This document shows, in pieces, positions 58,724-64,000 of a stretch of 64,000 nucleotides of DNA; positions within the stretch are counted from its first letter, which is position 1, and the number at the start of each line of letters is the position of its first letter. The DNA is from Firm-04 sp946413695. GTDB taxonomy: Bacteria; Bacillota; Clostridia; Oscillospirales; Ruminococcaceae. Under the pieces are notes generated by a model. The model searched no databases and was not told the origin of the DNA. It saw nothing but the letters and a program-made list of their open reading frames with translations. The position numbers and the translations under genes are program-made. The stretch lies in the NCBI GenBank assembly GCA_946413695.1, contig CAMKLV010000008.1, positions 1 through 64,000 of the forward strand, read 5' to 3'.

Positions 58724-61708
58724 ATGAACAAATCAAAAAGACTCATCGCATCTTTACTGGCAGCAACTGTACTCGTCCCCGCTGCGGTCAATCCTGCTAT
58801 GCCGCTGACCGCTTCTGCGGCAGAGATGCTTGCCGAATGTGACTTCGAGCAGAAAGTTCTGCCGTGGCACATCATCGAGGCTGCACCGGCAAGACAGAAC
58901 TTCGAAATTGAAAAAGGTGCCCTGCATCTGACGATTCTCAAGGGTATGGGTGCAACAAAAGAACGCTATGATCTGCGCGTGCAGTACCCCGGACTCAGCT
59001 TCAAAAAGGGGCACACCTATGAGGTCAGCTTCAAGGTCAAGGCAAAGCGCAGCGGCATGGAGATGTTCTCGTCCATCTCCGATGCAAACCGCGACAAATA
59101 CTACTTCTGCACAAATGCGGACGGCAAAATGGAAATGGGTCCGGATATGGGCGGAATGTGGGGCAATGTTTTCATGCTTTCCACTGAATATCAGACGGTC
59201 TCCGGCACATTCAAGCCGACCGAGGATCTTGAAAATGCTCTGTGGCATATCGAATATGCAAGCGGAGCCACATACGGCGGCAACGCAGAGGACGGCGATG
59301 AACTCTGGTTCGATGAGATGCATATCGTAGACAAGGACGAGAAGGAAAGCATTGTTGATACACGGCAGTTCTATACCGACCGCTCCTTCAGCGGTCTGGA
59401 ACATAATTTCGTCTCGGTCAACCAGCTCGGATACTATCCGCAGCTTGCAAAGACTGCAGCGCTCTCCGATAACAAGGGCTCGGTCGCACCGGATGCCGCC
59501 ACGCTCGACCTGATGGCAGATACGGAATATGACTACCAGATCATTGATCACGGAACCGGCAAAGTCGCATACGAAGGCAAGACCGCAAAAACCGTGCTCG
59601 ATAAGGATTCCGGCGATACGGTCGCCAAGATCGACTTCTCGAAGTTCAAGGAGCCCGGCGAATATTATATCGTCATTCCGGGGCTTGATGCAAGATCGTT
59701 CACGTTCCGCATCGCAGATGATATCTATCAGCAGGAGGGGCATGATCTGCTGACCAACGCGCTCAACTATTTCTATCAGAACCGCGCCGGTCAGGATACC
59801 AAGGCGGAATACATCACCTCCACGCAGGAGAAGGACAAGCTCGCTCACGCCGATCAGTACAAGACTGACACCGCCTATGTGCAGGATTCGTGGGTCAGAG
59901 AATATCTCACCAAGGATGAAGCCTCTGTCCAGCACGCATCCTCGACCATTGATGCCTCCGGCGGCTGGTATGATGCAAGATATTTCAGCAAGAATATGGT
60001 CAGCGGCGGCTATACGCTCTGGGTGCTCCAGAATATGTATGAGCGTGCAATTCTCCGCTCGGCGGGAGGCAGCGAAAAGTTTGCAGACGGCTCCGGCATC
60101 TGCGTGGTTCCGGAAACAGGCGACAATGTGCCGGATATTCTCCAGGAATGCCGCCATGAGCTCGATTTTATGGAAAAGATGAAGGTCGCGGCGGATGAAC
60201 CGACATGGGGCGAATATGCAGGGCTCTATTACCACAGCGTACAGGATCACATCATGCCGGAGCTTGCGCAGAAGCCGTGGAACTATATCGGCGATGACGA
60301 GGCATACAACAAGGAAGTCCGCATTGTCAAGCCCCCGACCTTTGCCGCAACCCTGAACTATGCAGCATGCGCGGCGCAGGCAGCAAGACTCTGGAAGGAT
60401 TTTGACGAAGAATACGCAAAGACGCTGTACAAACGCGCGAAGGATGCGTATGAGGCATTCTGGCGGGTATACAGTGTGGTCGGCGATGCTGATCTGAAAG
60501 AAACTTCCGACCCATACGTTTGGGCAACCGTTGCGAAGGAGAATCTCAACGAAAAATCCCTCTATGCACCGGTGAATCAGTCGGCAGTCGCGGTCCCATA
60601 CGGCGATCTGGATATTTCGGACGATGCCTACTGGGCAGCCTGCGAGCTGTTCATCAGCGCAATCGCAATGGAGGATACCGAATACGGCACATTCCGCGAC
60701 CGTCTTTCTGCATATAAGGATGCATTCAGCGTTCCGGAACGAATCAGAGGCGGCAACTTCAACGATGCGACTGAGGGCTCCCTCAACATGCTCAACACCG
60801 GCAATATGACGGCAGCAGGCACGCTGACACTTGCACTGCACGGCGAAGCACTGGAACCGGAAAAAAATGAAAGCATCCTGAAGGCGCTGCTTGGTACTGC
60901 GGATACCTATCTCGCAACTGAGGAAAAGCAGGGCTTCAGCATTCCGTATCTCTATGACGGTCCCGGCTATATAGATCCGAATGACGGCATGCCGCATCTG
61001 CACAACTACGGATTTGAGGAAGGCTCCAACGCAAGAGCGCTCAACAACATGATCGCACTGGCATATGCCTATGATCTCACCGGCGAGACAAAATATCTCG
61101 ACGGCGTTGCAGCCGGCATGGATTATCTGCTCGGAAACAATCCGCTTTCGTTCTCCTATATCACCGGCTACGGCAATTACGGCGTCAGCAATCCGTCACA
61201 CGAATACTGGCTGAATGAAATCGACAAAACCTTCCCGTCGGCGCCGGACGGCGTGCTCTCCGGCGGTGCAAGCACACAGATGTATGACCAGTACATGCGC
61301 CTGCTCGGATTTGTCCCGTATTCCAGAGACAATGTTTCCGAAAGATGCTATGCGGATTCCGTTGAGGCATTCTCCGTCAACTCCACAGCACTGGAATACA
61401 ATGCACCGCTTGCGTGGGTTGTCTCCTTCCTGCAGGATGAAGGTCCGAGTGAGGTGGTAGATACCCCGAAGGAACTGATCTGGGGCGATGTCAACGAAAG
61501 CGGCGATACCGATGTCTCGGATGCGGTTCTGCTCGCACGGTTCCTCGCCGAGGACAAGACAGCCGCCATCTCCACACAGGGACAGCGGAACGCCAATGTT
61601 GTTTCGGGCAAGCTCAATCAGGATGACCTCATTGCAATCCTGATGTCCATTGTCAAGCTCATCGACAGCAAGCAGTTCCCGCTTGACAAGCTCCCGGGTG
61701 CAAAGTGA
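58724..61708 (+). CDS. Dockerin-bearing GH9-family protein, apparently without catalytic residues
   Basis: 994 aa. Signal peptide 1-~33; CBM4-like jelly roll ~35-205; Ig-like domain ~225-325 (NFVSVNQLGYYP); GH9 (alpha/alpha)6 barrel ~330-910 (GGWYDARYFSKNMVSGG, LAYAYDLTGETKYLDGV, MDYLLGNNPLSFSYITGYG, GVLSGGAST, YNAPLAWVVSFL); type I dockerin ~919-990 (GDVNESGDTDVSDAVLLARF, then a degenerate second repeat). The usual DAGD reads D417-A-R-Y420, so the expected base Asp is Tyr. The usual NE near the C-terminal end of the barrel reads NS, so the expected acid Glu is Ser887. The histidine site reads H826-E, not HR. It is therefore probably a binding protein or works by another mechanism. Confidence 0.9.
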   Translation: MNKSKRLIASLLAATVLVPAAVNPAMPLTASAAEMLAECDFEQKVLPWHIIEAAPARQNFEIEKGALHLTILKGMGATKERYDLRVQYPGLSFKKGHTYEVSFKVKAKRSGMEMFSSISDANRDKYYFCTNADGKMEMGPDMGGMWGNVFMLSTEYQTVSGTFKPTEDLENALWHIEYASGATYGGNAEDGDELWFDEMHIVDKDEKESIVDTRQFYTDRSFSGLEHNFVSVNQLGYYPQLAKTAALSDNKGSVAPDAATLDLMADTEYDYQIIDHGTGKVAYEGKTAKTVLDKDSGDTVAKIDFSKFKEPGEYYIVIPGLDARSFTFRIADDIYQQEGHDLLTNALNYFYQNRAGQDTKAEYITSTQEKDKLAHADQYKTDTAYVQDSWVREYLTKDEASVQHASSTIDASGGWYDARYFSKNMVSGGYTLWVLQNMYERAILRSAGGSEKFADGSGICVVPETGDNVPDILQECRHELDFMEKMKVAADEPTWGEYAGLYYHSVQDHIMPELAQKPWNYIGDDEAYNKEVRIVKPPTFAATLNYAACAAQAARLWKDFDEEYAKTLYKRAKDAYEAFWRVYSVVGDADLKETSDPYVWATVAKENLNEKSLYAPVNQSAVAVPYGDLDISDDAYWAACELFISAIAMEDTEYGTFRDRLSAYKDAFSVPERIRGGNFNDATEGSLNMLNTGNMTAAGTLTLALHGEALEPEKNESILKALLGTADTYLATEEKQGFSIPYLYDGPGYIDPNDGMPHLHNYGFEEGSNARALNNMIALAYAYDLTGETKYLDGVAAGMDYLLGNNPLSFSYITGYGNYGVSNPSHEYWLNEIDKTFPSAPDGVLSGGASTQMYDQYMRLLGFVPYSRDNVSERCYADSVEAFSVNSTALEYNAPLAWVVSFLQDEGPSEVVDTPKELIWGDVNESGDTDVSDAVLLARFLAEDKTAAISTQGQRNANVVSGKLNQDDLIAILMSIVKLIDSKQFPLDKLPGAK

Positions 61709-61748
61709 ATATCACTGCACGGTGATCTGAACTGAATCCAATACACGA

Positions 61749-61790
61749 AGCCGCCCGATTTGCATGATGTGCAGATCGGGCGGCTTTTTT
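61749..61790 (+). terminator. GH9 gene terminator
   Basis: AAGCCGCCCGAT with ATCGGGCGGCTT (plus inner TGCA pairs) followed by TTTTTT. Confidence 0.9.
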
Positions 61791-61898
61791 CGCTCTGCCG
61801 GCGCCGTGATATTCATATTGTACAGAAAAACTGGATAATCGGGCGGAAATCGCAGCAAAATCGTGTAAAAAATATCAAGTTGTATGCATAAAACATCA

Positions 61899-61927
61899 TT
61901 GCTTTTTCCGCGCACTTCGGATATAAT
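61899..61927 (+). promoter_or_regulatory. Promoter of the esterase-GH26 gene
   Basis: TTGCTT, a 17-bp spacer, TATAAT. Confidence 0.8.
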
Positions 61928-61978
61928 GGTATAAAGGGATCATACAGATTCCGACAGATATAAAAACGGAGGGTTATC

Positions 61979-64000
61979 ATGAGAAAATATGGAAAACTGA
62001 CAGTGCTTCTGCTTGCAGGGCTGCTGACGGTCTGCACAGTGCCGGCCGTCGAAATGCCGCAGCAGACGCAGAACATCTCAGCGGCAGCGGCGAGTGCCGT
62101 TGTCACGAATCCGGTCATCAGCCGCGGCGTGCCTGCCTATTCAGGCGGCGGTAACGCATCGCACGGCAATGATGACGCCTACTGGACGGCATGGCAGTCC
62201 AGCACACCGGATTACCTTGCCTATGATCTTTCCGGCGTGCCGGAATCGCAGCGCAAGCAGGTCATCGCGGTGTGGTATAATGACAGCACCTATGACAATA
62301 TCGGTTCCTATGTCACCAAGCAGGAGGAGCCGCTCGATTATGTCATTGAGACAAACAGCGCAGCAGGCGGCAGCTTCCCGTCAGAGGGCTGGAAAACCGC
62401 TGTCACGGTCTCCGGCAACGGGCTGAGCTCGAAGCAGCATCTCATCGACATGAAGGGCGCCAACTGGATCCGCATCCGCGTGACCAAGGGCGAGGGCGGC
62501 AAAGTCAAGCTCAATTTCGATATCCACGATGCCTCGCAGGGCGTGCATGATTCGTGGATTTTCCTCGGCGATTCGATCACCGCGGGCGGCATGGTCAATC
62601 AGTGGGGCACGAGCTACGCAGCACATATCCACGCGCTTGATGACAGATTCTATCCGGTTGCGCAGAACGGCGGCATCGGCGGTATTTCCAGTCCGCACGG
62701 CAAAGCTGCCATCGACGGCTGGCTCAAGGACAGCCCCGTGAAATATGTCAGCATTGCCTACGGCACAAATGACTGCTGGGGCAATCCGAACAACGCAGAT
62801 GCGTACTATTCCAACACCAAATACATGATCGACGCCGTGCTCAAGCTTGGCAAGACACCGGTGCTCCCGAAGATTCCCGCCTCGACCAATAAAGATGTGC
62901 AGCCGAACGCTGTGATCTTCAACAAGAAGGTGGATCAGCTTTACAAAGAATACGGCGACAAGCTGGTACACGGTCCGGATTTTGAGGCGTTCTTCCAGAA
63001 GAATCCCGATCTGCTCAGCTCCGACGGCGTGCACCCGAGCTCTGACGGCTACGAAGCCATGCGCAAGCTCTGGGCGGAGACGATGTACGAAACCGTCTAC
63101 AAAAACATGCCGGAGAGCACGGTGCTGCCGGATGCTGTCCGCGGCGATGTCAACGGCGACGGCAAATGCACCGCGGAGGATGCCCGTCTGCTGCAAAAGC
63201 ATCTGCTGACCGAGAAGCTGCTCAGCAGTGAACAGGCAGCGCGTGCCGATCTCGACAGCAGCAAATCGCTCACCGCTTCTGATCTGACGCTGCTGAAACG
63301 GGAGATTCTTCCTGCGGGGACATCGCAGCCGGAACAGCCGCAGCAGAGCGGAAAAAGCTCTGTCTATGAGGCGGAAGAGGCCGTGCTCGCAGGCGCAAGC
63401 AGTGCAAGTGCCGATGCAGATGCCTCGGGCGGCAAGGCGGTCGGCAGATTCGCGGAGGATACCGACACCGTGACATTCACGGTCGAGGTTCCCGCAGACG
63501 GCACCTATCAGCTCATCCTGACCGCAAAGGGAATCGGCGGCAGCAAAACGAACAATGTCTATGCAGACGGCGAATCCGTCGGCACATTTGACAGCTCCGA
63601 TTCCGGCTACACGGATGCGGTTGTCCGCGGCGTGATGCTGAAAGCCGGCACGCATCAGATCAAGGTCACAAAATCATGGGGATGGATCATGCTGGATAAG
63701 CTCACAGTCAAGCCCGATGCCGGTATCTCAAACGATGTCTACAATGTATCGGACAAGCTCATCAACCCGAATGCGGATGCCGCAGCGAAAAAGCTGTTTT
63801 CGTATCTCTGCGGCTCCTACGGCAAGTATACGCTGGCAGGACAGGTCTGCGATTACGGTCTGGACGGACCGGAGTTCAAGGCAATCCACGATGTCACCGG
63901 CAAGTATCCGGCGATCTGCGGACTGGACTTCATGGACTATGCCCCCTCCCGTGCCGCGCGCGGCGCAAAGGGATTTTCAACGGATACCGCACTGAAGGTG
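61979..64000 (+). CDS. Secreted SGNH esterase - dockerin - CBM35 - GH26 protein (3' end beyond window)
   Basis: The first 674 residues are visible, with no stop before the window end. Signal peptide 1-~36; N-terminal beta domain ~40-190; SGNH esterase ~190-375 with Ser199 (FLGDSITAGG), GGIGGISS, GTND (262-265) and Asp349/His352 (DGVHPSSDGY). An internal dockerin (~389-445: GDVNGDGKCTAEDARLLQKH; ADLDSSKSLTASDLTLLKR), a short PQQ linker, a CBM35-like module (~461-580, VYEAEEAVLAG, GTYQLILTAKG) and the start of what looks like a GH26 mannanase (~586 on, AGQVCDYGLDGPEFKAIHDVTGKYPAICGLDF) follow. It probably deacetylates and cuts mannan on the same substrate. ACGGAGGG precedes the ATG. Confidence 0.88.
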   Translation, partial: MRKYGKLTVLLLAGLLTVCTVPAVEMPQQTQNISAAAASAVVTNPVISRGVPAYSGGGNASHGNDDAYWTAWQSSTPDYLAYDLSGVPESQRKQVIAVWYNDSTYDNIGSYVTKQEEPLDYVIETNSAAGGSFPSEGWKTAVTVSGNGLSSKQHLIDMKGANWIRIRVTKGEGGKVKLNFDIHDASQGVHDSWIFLGDSITAGGMVNQWGTSYAAHIHALDDRFYPVAQNGGIGGISSPHGKAAIDGWLKDSPVKYVSIAYGTNDCWGNPNNADAYYSNTKYMIDAVLKLGKTPVLPKIPASTNKDVQPNAVIFNKKVDQLYKEYGDKLVHGPDFEAFFQKNPDLLSSDGVHPSSDGYEAMRKLWAETMYETVYKNMPESTVLPDAVRGDVNGDGKCTAEDARLLQKHLLTEKLLSSEQAARADLDSSKSLTASDLTLLKREILPAGTSQPEQPQQSGKSSVYEAEEAVLAGASSASADADASGGKAVGRFAEDTDTVTFTVEVPADGTYQLILTAKGIGGSKTNNVYADGESVGTFDSSDSGYTDAVVRGVMLKAGTHQIKVTKSWGWIMLDKLTVKPDAGISNDVYNVSDKLINPNADAAAKKLFSYLCGSYGKYTLAGQVCDYGLDGPEFKAIHDVTGKYPAICGLDFMDYAPSRAARGAKGFSTDTALKV

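Noticed and set aside
58754..61003. A 749-codon open frame antisense to the GH9 gene
   Set aside because: It is a shadow of a strongly codon-biased GC-rich gene; it has no family motif, no RBS and an R/C/I-rich composition typical of reverse frames.

Overview
The window looks like chromosome of an anaerobic, plant-fibre-degrading Ruminococcus-like member of the Oscillospiraceae (Clostridia). The reasons are the GC-rich coding sequence with AT-rich promoter gaps, sporulation genes (yabP, yabQ, sigG), zinc-ribbon and LRR proteins, acetate kinase, and four secreted proteins with type I dockerin modules, which implies a cellulosome-like complex. The family assignments rest on motifs recognised by eye; no database search was run.

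Layout. 0.1-3 kb (minus): ylmH, a small unknown gene, and yabP-yabQ-divIC-yabR. 3.1-3.9 kb: sigG. 3.9-10 kb (mostly minus): two pairs of paralogous unknown genes, a HAD protein, a YigZ/IMPACT protein, a zinc-ribbon membrane protein and tmcAL. 10-15 kb (plus): ackA, cdd with an unusual N-terminal extension, an OppA-like lipoprotein, a YbjN-like protein and exonuclease III. 15.4-19.7 kb: uppP, ftsK/spoIIIE, kptA. 19.7-21.3 kb: a young tandem triplication of a small unknown gene. 21.4-28 kb: YgiQ radical SAM protein, a lipoprotein, a DUF3006-like protein, an HI0933-type flavoprotein and three small membrane proteins. 28.2-31 kb: uvrA. 31.1-33.7 kb (minus): an ECF sigma factor with a translationally coupled membrane partner. 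34-37.6 kb (plus): membrane protein, trmO, DtxR-type regulator, mreC, mreD. 38-53 kb: two large secreted LRR / papain-like / dockerin proteins (one minus, one plus) flanking a zinc-ribbon protein, a candidate free-standing ncRNA, glmU (minus), a peroxidase-TSCPD-OhrR-like redox operon, a LysR regulator and an SGNH hydrolase, followed by an Ala/Thr-rich lipoprotein. 53-58.5 kb: an ABC-2 export operon (minus) divergent from a NarL-type two-component system (plus). 58.7-64 kb: a dockerin-bearing GH9 protein and a multidomain esterase-dockerin-CBM35-GH26 protein cut by the window end.

The most unusual material is in the gaps and in one enzyme. Three dispersed repeat families with conserved hairpins occur between genes. 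In the multi-hairpin family the loops are conserved while the paired stems differ in compensating ways between the two copies. A strong promoter and a terminator at 42.2-42.5 kb bracket a non-coding stretch. The GH9 protein lacks both residues expected to be catalytic. The redox operon promoter carries two palindromes and two pairs of 11-bp-spaced direct repeats. Fifteen vegetative-type promoters could be read; nearly all have a 17-bp spacer and a TGn extended -10.
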